From the NCBI GenBank assembly GCA_963721305.1, contig CAVRIR010000006.1, forward strand, positions 558,001 to 622,000: a DNA stretch of 64,000 nt, in the 5' to 3' direction. Below, piece by piece: positions 7,402 to 14,904 of the stretch. The stretch comes from DATAES01 sp963721305. Its GTDB lineage: Bacteria > Actinomycetota > Acidimicrobiia > Acidimicrobiales > JACDCH01. Position 1 is the first letter of the stretch. Every line of letters starts with the position of its first letter. The notes under the pieces are model-generated. The model saw only the letters and a program-made list of their open reading frames with translations, had not been told where the DNA came from and searched no databases. The translations under genes and the position numbers were made by a program.

Positions 7402-10098
7402 ATGCGTGCTGTGCGAAAGACGTTGTCGCTTCTCGTCGCCTTGGCGCTCGCCGGAATCAGTGTGGCCGTCGCGACGGCCACACCGGCTTCGGCCTCGGGA
7501 CCGAACACCGTGATCGTCGGTAACGGCGACGTGGCACCGGGGTCACCGAGCGGCCAATGGCAGCTGGAGCAGAGCAGCAACACCGGCACCTACGGCTTCG
7601 TTGCCGGTCCGTCGCCGACACCGGGTGGAACCGGCAGCTTGGCGATGACGATCGCGTCCGGCCAGCACGAGTGGTTGAACAACTACGGGTACGGCGCGTG
7701 CGCGACGACCCCGTCGTGCAACAACCCCGCGACGATGACACCGATCGCGAACTTCGACGTGTTGAGCTACTCGACGTATCGCACGAGCGGCACCACGATG
7801 CCGACGTTCAACATCGAGGTGTACACGACGGGCACCAGCACCTACACGACGTTTGCCTTCGCGCCCAACCCCGGCTCGGTCACGAACAACACGTGGCAGA
7901 ACTGGGACACGATGAACCCATCGAATGGCGTGTGGTTCTCGTCGCACAATGTTGGCGGCGTGTTCAACTGCGGCCCGTTCGCCTGCAGCGCGTCGTGGAG
8001 CCAGATCGTCGCGTCGTTCCCGAACGCAGCGGTCGTGTACGGCCTCGGACCCAACGCCGGTACCGGCGGCACGTTCGCGGGCAACATCGACAACTTCACC
8101 GTCGGCGTGTCCGGCACCACCAACGTGTACGACTTCGAGCCCGACTGCTCGACGACCTGCTTCGTCGATGCCGTGAATGGCAGCGACAACAACACGGGCC
8201 TGTCGGGTGATCCGCTCAAGACGATCCAGGCCGGCATCGACAAGGCATCGTCCGGCGGTTCGGTCCAGGTCGCGGCCGGCACATACGTCGAGAACGTGGT
8301 GGTCGACAAGTCCGTGTCGATCGTGGGCAGCGGCGCGACGACGATCGTCGAGCCGGCCTTGTCCTCTCCCAACCCGGTCGACTGCAACGGCGCGTCGCTG
8401 TGCGGCAACCCCCATGACGAGAGCGACGTCTTCTTGGTCCAGGCCAACAACGTGAGCATCAGCCAACTGACCGTCAACGGTGACAACACGTCGGTCAACA
8501 CCGGCATTTCAGTCGGCGGCGCGAACGTCGATGCTCGCAACGGCATCATCACCAACCATTCGCTCGGCACGTTCAGCGGCCTCAGCGTCGACCACGTCAG
8601 CCTCGAGAACATCTACCTCCGAGGCATCTACGCCTCGAGCGGAGGCACGTTCAGCTTCACCAACAACACCGTCGACAACGTGCAGGGCGACGCCGGTTCG
8701 ATCGGCATGTTCGACTTCAGCGGCTCGGGCACCATGTCGAACAACGTGGTGTCGCACACGAACGACGCGCTTTCGGCGAACTGGTCGACGGGCACGACCT
8801 TCAGCGGCAACACGATCACGTCGTCGTTGAGTGGTGTCCACACCGACAACAACGGCGGCTCCGGCGGCTCGGCGGACGTGATCACCGGCAACCACGTGTC
8901 AGCGTGCGAGTCCGGTGGCTACGGCGTGTGGGCCTTCGTGCCCTACCGCCAGGTGACGATCAGCAACAACACCGTGTCGGGCTGCGACGTCGGGATGGCA
9001 GACCTGGCGAGCTGCAACCTGGCCGGTCAGAACAACTGCCCGGGAGGGCTCGTTCCCGCCGTGACTTTCACCGGCAACCAGATCACCGGCAACGGCGTGA
9101 ACGGCGGTGCGGGCCTCTACGTGACGACAAACACGTCGGGTTTCGGTGACGGCGACGTGTCTGCACAGGCAGATCACAACACGTTCTCGGGGGCGGTCGA
9201 CGGCGTGTTCGTCGAAGAGACCGGCGGCATGACCGCGGCAGCCACGATCAACCGCAACTCGCTCGCCGGCACGGCGCATGCGTTGAACAACGCCGGCGCC
9301 ACCAGCCTCGACGCCTCGTGCGACTGGTGGGGTCAGCCCAACCCGAAGCCTGTGGCAGCCGGAATCGCGGTCGGACCGATGACGGTCGCACCGTGGCTGC
9401 AGGACAGCAACCTTGACGGCAACTGCATCCCCATCGTCTCGCTCGGCGTCTTCCCGACGGTGGTGCCCGAGGGCAACAGCGGGACGACCACCGTGCAGAT
9501 CCCGGTCACGCTCGACCGGCCCAGCTCGCAGGCGATCACTGCGACCTGGACCACCGTCGACGGCACCGCTACCACCGCTGACAACGACTATGTCGGTGCC
9601 TCCGGCACCCTGACGTTCAGCCCGGGCCAGACGGTGCAGTACATCCCCGTGACGATCAACGGCGACACCCAGACCGAGCAGAAGGAGCGGTTCACGGTGC
9701 AGCTCGTGCACGTGACGCACGCCATTCCCGGCAACAAGATCGGCAACATCACCATCGTCAACGACGACCCGCCGGTGATGTCGGTGCAGAACGTCAGCGT
9801 CGCCGAAGGCGGCACGGCCACGTTCACCGTGCAGCTCGCGGAGAAGGTCAACCACCCGGTGACGGTTCATGTGAGTAGCAGCAACGGCACGGCAACGGCG
9901 CCGGGCGACTACGCCGCGGTTCCGAACACCACGACGATCACCTTCGCGGCGAACGCCACCACGCACACGGTCTCGGTTGCGACCCACACCGATGGGATCA
10001 CCGAGGGACCCGAGACGTTCACGCTGACGTTCACCAGCACGTCGACGCTGAACAGCCCGGTGACGGCCACAGGAACGATCCAGGCCAACAACACCTGA
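7402..10098 (+). CDS. Large secreted parallel beta-helix protein with two Calx-beta domains
   Basis: 898 residues from the ATG at 7402, chosen because it opens a clean signal peptide (MRAVRK, a hydrophobic core, then ATPASA) and has a G-rich tract before it. After the signal comes a Thr/Asn/Gly-rich domain of unknown type (about 35-245). A pectin-lyase-like parallel beta-helix follows (about 250-670), beginning CFVDAVNGSDNNTG and DPLKTIQAGIDKA and running through many N-N-T/N-V rungs. Two Calx-beta domains close the protein (about 676-785 and 790-895), marked by VVPEGNSG, DGTATTADNDY and SVAEGGTA. No sortase or membrane anchor is seen, so release or wall adsorption is inferred. Codon choice is rich in AAC and ACC, reflecting Asn/Thr content. 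Likely an adhesin or glycan-binding protein. Confidence 0.85.
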   Translation: MRAVRKTLSLLVALALAGISVAVATATPASASGPNTVIVGNGDVAPGSPSGQWQLEQSSNTGTYGFVAGPSPTPGGTGSLAMTIASGQHEWLNNYGYGACATTPSCNNPATMTPIANFDVLSYSTYRTSGTTMPTFNIEVYTTGTSTYTTFAFAPNPGSVTNNTWQNWDTMNPSNGVWFSSHNVGGVFNCGPFACSASWSQIVASFPNAAVVYGLGPNAGTGGTFAGNIDNFTVGVSGTTNVYDFEPDCSTTCFVDAVNGSDNNTGLSGDPLKTIQAGIDKASSGGSVQVAAGTYVENVVVDKSVSIVGSGATTIVEPALSSPNPVDCNGASLCGNPHDESDVFLVQANNVSISQLTVNGDNTSVNTGISVGGANVDARNGIITNHSLGTFSGLSVDHVSLENIYLRGIYASSGGTFSFTNNTVDNVQGDAGSIGMFDFSGSGTMSNNVVSHTNDALSANWSTGTTFSGNTITSSLSGVHTDNNGGSGGSADVITGNHVSACESGGYGVWAFVPYRQVTISNNTVSGCDVGMADLASCNLAGQNNCPGGLVPAVTFTGNQITGNGVNGGAGLYVTTNTSGFGDGDVSAQADHNTFSGAVDGVFVEETGGMTAAATINRNSLAGTAHALNNAGATSLDASCDWWGQPNPKPVAAGIAVGPMTVAPWLQDSNLDGNCIPIVSLGVFPTVVPEGNSGTTTVQIPVTLDRPSSQAITATWTTVDGTATTADNDYVGASGTLTFSPGQTVQYIPVTINGDTQTEQKERFTVQLVHVTHAIPGNKIGNITIVNDDPPVMSVQNVSVAEGGTATFTVQLAEKVNHPVTVHVSSSNGTATAPGDYAAVPNTTTITFAANATTHTVSVATHTDGITEGPETFTLTFTSTSTLNSPVTATGTIQANNT

Positions 10099-10123
10099 GA
10101 ACCACCGTCGAAGAGATGTGCCG

Positions 10124-10167
10124 TCAGTGTGGGTTCGTGCCCCCGGTGGGACTCGAACCCACACTGA
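10124..10167. repeat. 14-bp perfect inverted repeat overlapping the tRNA T-arm
   Basis: TCAGTGTGGGTTCG at 10124-10137 is the exact reverse complement of 10154-10167, with a 16-base loop. The right arm is the variable loop/T-arm of the tRNA; the left arm lies just 3' of that tRNA. On the tRNA transcript the trailer could pair with the T-arm. On the plus strand the hairpin starts 26 bases after the surface-protein stop and could end its transcript. Confidence 0.8.
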
Positions 10168-10211
10168 GCGGCTTTTAAGGCCGCATCCTCTGCCCATTGG
10201 GATACGGGGGC
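10138..10211 (-). tRNA. tRNA with anticodon UAA (Leu codon UUA) but a short variable loop
   Basis: Full cloverleaf of 74 bases including the discriminator A73. The acceptor GCCCCCG pairs perfectly with CGGGGGC. The anticodon stem GCGGC/GCCGC encloses loop CTTAAAA, giving anticodon TAA. The T-arm is GTGGG-TTCGAGT-CCCAC. The acceptor, A73 and anticodon loop are those of bacterial tRNA-Leu(UAA). The variable region, however, is only five bases (TCAGT), a class I form, whereas bacterial leucine tRNAs normally carry a long class II arm. The D-stem is weak (TCC/GGA). CCA is not encoded. Whether LeuRS charges it is open. Confidence 0.85.
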
Positions 10212-10220
10212 CGGGCCAGG

Positions 10221-10529
10221 CTAGGCGGCGGCTGTCTGGCCATCGCCGACCGACTCCCACAGTCGCGTGCGCGCTCGATCCGCCGCCGCGCCCCGCAAGT
10301 GGTTCGCGACCACGATGCCCTCCACCATGTCGGCGAGCACTGCCGGCCACGGACGTCCGCGCACCACGACCGCGATCGTCGCGTTGCCGTCGGGCCGCCG
10401 CCGCATCGACCGCGCCACCCCTTCCAACCGCGGCGGACTGCGGAACGCCGGCATCCGCAGCCCGCATCGGCGCGCCTCGACCCCGAGGGCCCGGACGGCC
10501 TCCGCGAACCGCAACGACGGTGACTCCAC
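10221..10529 (-). CDS. Small conserved-looking protein of unknown function, DNA-damage-type promoter
   Basis: 102 residues from the GTG at 10529; no family recognised. The protein is Arg-rich and basic in its first half (FRSPPRLEGVARSMRRRPDG), then has a mixed helix ending in VVANHLRGAAADRARTRL. No membrane segment or cysteine pair is seen. It is transcribed away from the PD-(D/E)XK nuclease gene, sharing a 105-base promoter region. A TGTCACA element with an 8-base spacer and GATGAT hexamer sits six bases before the GTG. The shared damage-type control suggests a DNA-repair accessory role, which is inference. It stops nine bases before the tRNA gene. Confidence 0.65.
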   Translation of the reverse strand: MESPSLRFAEAVRALGVEARRCGLRMPAFRSPPRLEGVARSMRRRPDGNATIAVVVRGRPWPAVLADMVEGIVVANHLRGAAADRARTRLWESVGDGQTAAA

Positions 10530-10535
10530 GACTCC

Positions 10536-10558
10536 ATCATCCCCAGGGGGTGTGACAG
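10536..10558 (-). promoter_or_regulatory. PafBC/RecA-NDp-like promoter, minus strand
   Basis: CTGTCACAC, 8 bases, then GATGAT, ending six bases before the GTG at 10529. This fits the actinobacterial LexA-independent DNA-damage promoter layout tTGTCRgtg-N8-TAnnnT, with the first hexamer base changed. The same 16-base string recurs before rmuC. Confidence 0.6.
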
Positions 10559-10605
10559 TGAGATCGCTTGACCCGAGGGCGGACGGCCCGAGGTGGTCCG
10601 CGGGA

Positions 10606-10628
10606 CTGTCACAGGGGATGCGTACGGT
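10606..10628 (+). promoter_or_regulatory. PafBC/RecA-NDp-like promoter, plus strand
   Basis: CTGTCACAG, 8 bases, then TACGGT, a full match to TAnnnT, ending six bases before the GTG at 10635. It faces away from the minus-strand copy, so one short region drives both genes. Confidence 0.65.
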
Positions 10629-10634
10629 TGGCAC

Positions 10635-11576
10635 GTGGCGGTCGAGACCCAGTCGTTGAACCCAGCGCAGGAGGCGTTGCTCAACGCGCTGCGGGCGACG
10701 CTGGACGAGCGCCCGACGTTCGACCCGGGCCTGCGCGACGAACTGCGGTCCGACCTCGAGGGCCGGCTCGCTGGTCTCGTCCCGATGCTCGACACGCTCG
10801 GCATCGAACAGCTGTGGGTGGCCAAGCATCAGCTGTCGGCCGTCGCCGGGTGCGAGGTCCGCTTCCTCGCCGAGGAAGACGCCGGCTTCGGCGACTGGAC
10901 GGTGCCCAAGGCCCGGGGCAGCGTCAGCCACCGGGCCATCGAGCTGTCGATGCACGTCCGCGGCGCGCCCGTGCCCGAAGAGCTCGTCGACGAGGCCATC
11001 GCCCGCTTGACCGAGTCCGACGGCAGCCTGGGCGACTGGCTGCAGACCATCACCGAGGCCGACCGCGCCGACCTGCGCGGTGAGGCGGTCGACCGGGTGT
11101 CGTCGTTCCTCGAGCTGTGGCCTCCGCTCCAGGCGCGGTGGCGCCCGCGCAGCGAGAGCAAGGTCGGCGCGGACCTGCTCGACACGCGGGTCCATCTCGC
11201 GGGCAAGGTCGACCTGGCCGTCGGCTACGCGGACGGCATGCGAGCCGGCAAGGTCCTGGTCGACCTCAAGACCGGTGGGTTCAGCCCGACGCATCTCGAC
11301 GACCTGCGGTTCTACGCGCTGGTCGAGACGTTGCGGGTCGGGGTGCCGCCTCGGCGCGTGGCGACGCACTACCTCGACACGGGCAGGCTCGTGCCCGAAG
11401 ACGTCACCGAGGCAACGCTCGCGGCCGCATCCCGTCGCGTCGGCGAGGGCGTGCGTCGGTGGCTCGAACTGCGGGGGCCCGATGCTTCCCCGGTGACCAA
11501 GCCGGGTCCGGCGTGCCGGTGGTGCCCCCTCGTCGACGGTTGCGACACCGGCAAGGCGTTCCTGGCGAACGACTGA
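10635..11576 (+). CDS. PD-(D/E)XK nuclease family protein (RecB/Cas4-like)
   Basis: 313 residues from the GTG at 10635, chosen because a damage-type promoter ends six bases before it. The catalytic core is seen in GKVDLAVG (about residue 190) and VLVDLKTG (about 210-217), giving the D...(D/E)xK arrangement of RecB-type exonucleases. It is followed by the QxxxY-like LRFYALVE helix. The C-terminus has a cysteine cluster CRWCPLVDGC (about 293-303), part of the Fe-S motif of Cas4/AddB-like nucleases; the first Cys of the canonical four is not obvious. No helicase domain is present. Promoter type and fold together support a DNA end-processing role. Confidence 0.85.
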   Translation: MAVETQSLNPAQEALLNALRATLDERPTFDPGLRDELRSDLEGRLAGLVPMLDTLGIEQLWVAKHQLSAVAGCEVRFLAEEDAGFGDWTVPKARGSVSHRAIELSMHVRGAPVPEELVDEAIARLTESDGSLGDWLQTITEADRADLRGEAVDRVSSFLELWPPLQARWRPRSESKVGADLLDTRVHLAGKVDLAVGYADGMRAGKVLVDLKTGGFSPTHLDDLRFYALVETLRVGVPPRRVATHYLDTGRLVPEDVTEATLAAASRRVGEGVRRWLELRGPDASPVTKPGPACRWCPLVDGCDTGKAFLAND

Positions 11577-11619
11577 GCGATCCGAGCACGCTGAGGGATT
11601 GCGCGACAACGCACACGGG

Positions 11620-11625
11620 TAGGCT
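11620..11625 (+). promoter_or_regulatory. TAGGCT -10 hexamer
   Basis: TAGGCT eight bases before the GTG at 11634, with no ribosome-binding site. It probably starts a leaderless transcript for the acyltransferase-epimerase-hydratase unit. Confidence 0.45.
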
Positions 11626-11633
11626 CGCCGTTC

Positions 11634-12509
11634 GTGCCGCCCGCCGAACGGAGTGCCTCGGTGAAGACCGCGATGCGGGCACTCGTGCCGGTACCGCAGA
11701 CCGCCGACGAGGCGCTGCCTGATCCGCGCATCAGTGACGTCGACGAGTGGGGCCGCTCCGAGCACATGCGTGAGCTGGCGCGTCGTCTCTACGACCCGGT
11801 GTACCGCCGGTGGTTCCGCGTCGAATGGGAAGGGCTCGAGAAGATCCCGCTGGACGGCGGCGCGCTCCTCGTCGCAAATCACGCCGGGGCGATTCCCTCG
11901 GATGCTCCCGCGATCATGCACGGCATCGAGACCGAGCTGGACCGACCGGTCTACGGCCTCGCGGAGTACATCTTCCGTGAGGTTCCGGTCCTCGGCACGC
12001 TGTGGTCGCGCGTCGGCGGCGTCACCGCGCAACCCGACAACGCGTATCGCCTGCTGCGCGAGCAACGACAGCTCGTGCTCGTGTTTCCCGAAGGCACCAA
12101 GGGAACCTCGAAGCAGTACACCGAGCGTTACCAGCTGCGGCGTTTCGGCCGCGGCGGCTTCGTCGAGATCGCCATGCGGGCGGGCGTCCCGATCGTTCCC
12201 ATCGCGGTGGTCGGCGCGGAAGAGTCGATGCCGATCGTGTTCAAGGTCCCCCAGCTCGCCAAGGCGCTCGGGGTGCCGTACGTGCCGGTGACGGCGAACA
12301 TGCTCGCCTTCGGTCCACTCGGTCTCGTGGCGTACTTCCCGGCGAAGTTCAAGCTGCGCGTGCTCGATCCGATCCACTTCGAGGTCCCACCCGAGCAACC
12401 CCGGTACTCACGCAGCAAGGTGATGGACGAGTCCGAGAGCATCCGCGAGAAGATCCAGGACGCGCTCTACGACATGCTGCGCTCGCGACGATCGGTCTGG
12501 TTCGGCTGA
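11634..12509 (+). CDS. 1-acyl-sn-glycerol-3-phosphate acyltransferase family protein
   Basis: 291 residues. The PlsC acyltransferase motifs are present: VANHAGAIPSDAP (about residue 82; the usual NHxxxxD with Asp) and VFPEGTKGTSK (about 151). They are followed by RGGFVEIAMRAGVPIVPIAVVGAEE. This enzyme type transfers an acyl chain to lysophosphatidate or a related lysophospholipid at the inner membrane face. The stop overlaps the next gene, an NAD-dependent epimerase, by one base (TGATG). That pairing recurs in mycobacteria and relatives. The GTG start is set by a TAGGCT element eight bases before it. Confidence 0.88.
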   Translation: MPPAERSASVKTAMRALVPVPQTADEALPDPRISDVDEWGRSEHMRELARRLYDPVYRRWFRVEWEGLEKIPLDGGALLVANHAGAIPSDAPAIMHGIETELDRPVYGLAEYIFREVPVLGTLWSRVGGVTAQPDNAYRLLREQRQLVLVFPEGTKGTSKQYTERYQLRRFGRGGFVEIAMRAGVPIVPIAVVGAEESMPIVFKVPQLAKALGVPYVPVTANMLAFGPLGLVAYFPAKFKLRVLDPIHFEVPPEQPRYSRSKVMDESESIREKIQDALYDMLRSRRSVWFG

Positions 12510-13558
12510 TGGGTCGCCGCGTCCTCGTCACCGGTCTCGGCACCTTCTGGGGTGGACGAGTGGCGCAGGCCCTCGAACGGCGCGACGACATCGACGTGAT
12601 CGTCGGCCTCGACCGTGAGGAGCCCACGATCGAGCTGCAACGCACCGAGTACGTGCGCAGCGACGAGAACTACTCGATCCTGTCCCGCATCGTGAAGGCC
12701 ACCCGCGTCGACACCATCGTCCACACGTTCCTCGTCGTCGACTCCACTGCCATGCGGTCGCGCGCGATGCACGAGATCAACGTCATCGGCACGATGAACC
12801 TGTTCGCGGCGGCGTCGGCCGCGGGCAGCACCGTGCGCAACGTCGTGGTGAAGTCGTCGACCCTCGTGTACGGCAGCAGCGCGCAGGATCCCACGTGGTT
12901 CACCGAGTCGACGCGCCGCGTGTCACCGCCGGCGACTCCGGTCGAGCGCAGCCTGCTGTCGGTCGAGGGATACGTGCGCGACTTCGCGGAGGACAACCCA
13001 CACGTCAACGTCACGTTGCTGCGATTCTGCAACGTGTTGGGGCCGGACATCGTCACCCCGGTGTCGAAGGCGCTCGACCTACCCGCCGTGCCTGCGCTGT
13101 TCGGGTTCGATCCGCGCTTCCAGTTCGTCCACGAAGAAGACGTCGTTCGCTCGATCCTCTTCGTGCTCGACAACGAACTGCCCGGCATCTACAACGTGGC
13201 CGGGGACGGCCTGGTCCCTTGGTCGGAAGTGGCGGATCTGTGCGGCAAGCGCCTGCTGCCGCTGCCGCCGTTCGGGATGGGCTTGGTCGCCGGGTCGCTC
13301 CGGCGAGTCGGTCTCGAGCTGCCACCTGAGCTGTTGGCGCTCCTGAAGTACGGGCGGGGCGTCGACAATCGCCGGTTCAAGCGAGCCGGCTTCCACTACC
13401 ACCACACGTCGGCGGGGACCGTCCAAGCGTTCGTCGAGGCGCTGCGGCTCCGGAACACCGTCGGCAACCACACACCCGCCTACCGATACGAGCGCGACGT
13501 CGAGCAGTTCTTCCGCCACTCGCCCGCGGTCGTTCGCGAACACGAGGAGCACGCGTGA
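12509..13558 (+). CDS. NAD-dependent epimerase/dehydratase family protein
   Basis: 349 residues, extended short-chain dehydrogenase fold. The nucleotide motif VTGLGTFWGGRV is at residues 7-18. VKSSTLVYGSS marks the usual serine strand. The expected catalytic YxxxK is degenerate: the tyrosine in SVEGYVRDF is followed by Arg-Asp rather than Lys, so activity may differ from classic sugar epimerases. The start overlaps the acyltransferase stop, and the stop overlaps the enoyl-CoA hydratase start as GTGA, so three genes are coupled. A role in envelope lipid or glycan precursor metabolism is inferred from the partner. Confidence 0.82.
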   Translation: MGRRVLVTGLGTFWGGRVAQALERRDDIDVIVGLDREEPTIELQRTEYVRSDENYSILSRIVKATRVDTIVHTFLVVDSTAMRSRAMHEINVIGTMNLFAAASAAGSTVRNVVVKSSTLVYGSSAQDPTWFTESTRRVSPPATPVERSLLSVEGYVRDFAEDNPHVNVTLLRFCNVLGPDIVTPVSKALDLPAVPALFGFDPRFQFVHEEDVVRSILFVLDNELPGIYNVAGDGLVPWSEVADLCGKRLLPLPPFGMGLVAGSLRRVGLELPPELLALLKYGRGVDNRRFKRAGFHYHHTSAGTVQAFVEALRLRNTVGNHTPAYRYERDVEQFFRHSPAVVREHEEHA

Positions 13559-14309
13559 GTCTTGTCGACGTCGCAGTCAACGACGGTGTAGCCGTCGTCA
13601 CCCTCAACGACCCCGAACGTCGTAATGCCCTGAACCTACCGATGGTCGACGAGATCGTCGACGCGTTCGACCAGATCGAAGCGGACACCGACATCGGTGC
13701 CGTCATCGTCACCGGCGCGCCGCCGGCGTTCTGCGCCGGCGCCGACCTCTCGCACCTCGGCGGCTCGCAACGGGAGGGACTGCGCAGCGTCTACGAGGGC
13801 TTCATGCGCGTGGCGCGCTCACCGCTGCCGACGATCGCCGCGGTGAACGGCGCGGCTGTCGGGGCTGGAATGAACCTCGCGCTCGCGACGGACATCCGTC
13901 TCGCCGCTCGACGGGCGCGCTTCGACACGCGTTTCCTGCAACTCGGGCTCCACCCGGGCGGTGGCCACACGTGGATGTTCCGGCGCATCGCCGGACCGCA
14001 GGCCGTGGCGGCAACGGTTCTGTTCGGCGAGGTTCTCGACGGCCCGGAAGCCGAACGCGCCGGATTGGTCTGGCGTTGCGTCGATGACGACGCGCTCCTC
14101 GCGACCGCGCGCGAGCTCGCCGGCCGCGCCGCAGCCGCGCCGCGCGAGCTGGCCATCCGCACGAAGCAAACGATCGAGTCGATGGCCACGATCGTCGACC
14201 ACGAAGCCGCTCTCGAGCGCGAGCTCGAACCGCAGCTCTGGTCGGTCGCGCAACCGGAGTTCCGCGAGCGGCTCGCGGCCATGCAGGCGAAGATCACCGG
14301 CCGCGTTGA
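13555..14309 (+). CDS. Enoyl-CoA hydratase/isomerase family protein (3' end frameshifted)
   Basis: About 250 conserved residues of the crotonase fold: LNDPERRNALN, PAFCAGADLSHL for the first oxyanion-hole strand, and AAVNGAAVGAGMNLALATDIRLA for the second. The family hydrates or isomerises acyl-CoA thioesters. The conserved protein should end at KITGR (about 14303), but the frame as given has no stop there and runs to 15036 across the antisense of the next gene. A TGA lies one base out of phase at 14307-14309, so one missing base between 14297 and 14306 explains it. The same insertion would also restore the stop of the convergent GNAT gene. Coordinates given are the inferred true ones. Confidence 0.8.
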
Positions 14310-14904
14310 CGCCGATGCCCGATCCTGCACGGACGAGCTCGTGTCCGCGGCGCTCCCACTCCTCGGAGGTGAGCCCGTACCGGATGTGGTCCTCCCACAC
14401 GCCGTTGATCTCGAGGTAGCGCTGGGCGACGCCCTCGTCGCGGATGTCGAGCTTCTCGACGACACGCCGGCTCGCACCGTTGCGGGGGATGATCGAGATC
14501 TGGATCCGATGCAGATGCAGCTCATCGAACGCGAACTGGGCGAGGACGACCAGGGATTCCGGCATGAACCCGTTGCCGGCGTGCTTCTCGTCGATCCAGT
14601 AGCCCACGTACGCGCTCTGGAACGGACCGCGCTGCACTGCCGTCAGGTTGATCTCGCCGGCCAGCTCTCCATCGACGAAGATGCCGAACCCGTAGCCGGT
14701 CCCGAGCTGGCGCTCGCGCTGACGAGCGCTGCAACGCACCGCGAACGCGTCGCGGTCCTCGACGACGTCGGGTTGGCCGTGGATCCGCTGCGCCTCCCAC
14801 TTCGTGAGCCAGTCGACATTGCGACGGCGCACCTCGCGCCACGCGGAGAAATCGGTGGCAACGATCGGTCGCAGCAGGATCCGTTTGCCGACGAGCGTCG
14901 TCAC
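14294..14904 (-). CDS. RimJ/RimL-type GNAT acetyltransferase (3' end frameshifted)
   Basis: About 203 residues from the GTG at 14904. N-terminus LVGKRILLRPIVATDFSAW; then VGYWIDEKHAGNGFMPES, the acetyl-CoA loop, and ELHLHRIQISIIPRNGASRRV, typical of ribosomal-protein or diverse GNATs. The conserved part ends near GHELVRAGSGI. The frame as given then reads on to 13819 over the antisense of the hydratase. A TGA at 14296-14294 is out of phase by one base and is restored by the same single insertion that repairs the hydratase. The GTG overlaps the stop of the upstream aminotransferase as GTGA. Confidence 0.78.

Noticed and set aside
10170..10176. The UAA anticodon as an ochre suppressor tRNA
   Set aside because: Read 5' to 3', anticodon UAA pairs with codon UUA (Leu). 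A suppressor of the UAA stop would need anticodon UUA.
10536..10628. TGTCACA palindromic pair as an SOS (LexA) box
   Set aside because: Actinobacterial LexA boxes resemble TCGAAC-N4-GTTCGA. Here the spacing and the -10 hexamer fit the LexA-independent type instead.
10221..12398. 725-codon open frame on the minus strand
   Set aside because: Only its last 102 codons are protein-like. The rest is antisense to the nuclease and acyltransferase genes and rich in Arg, a GC-rich shadow.
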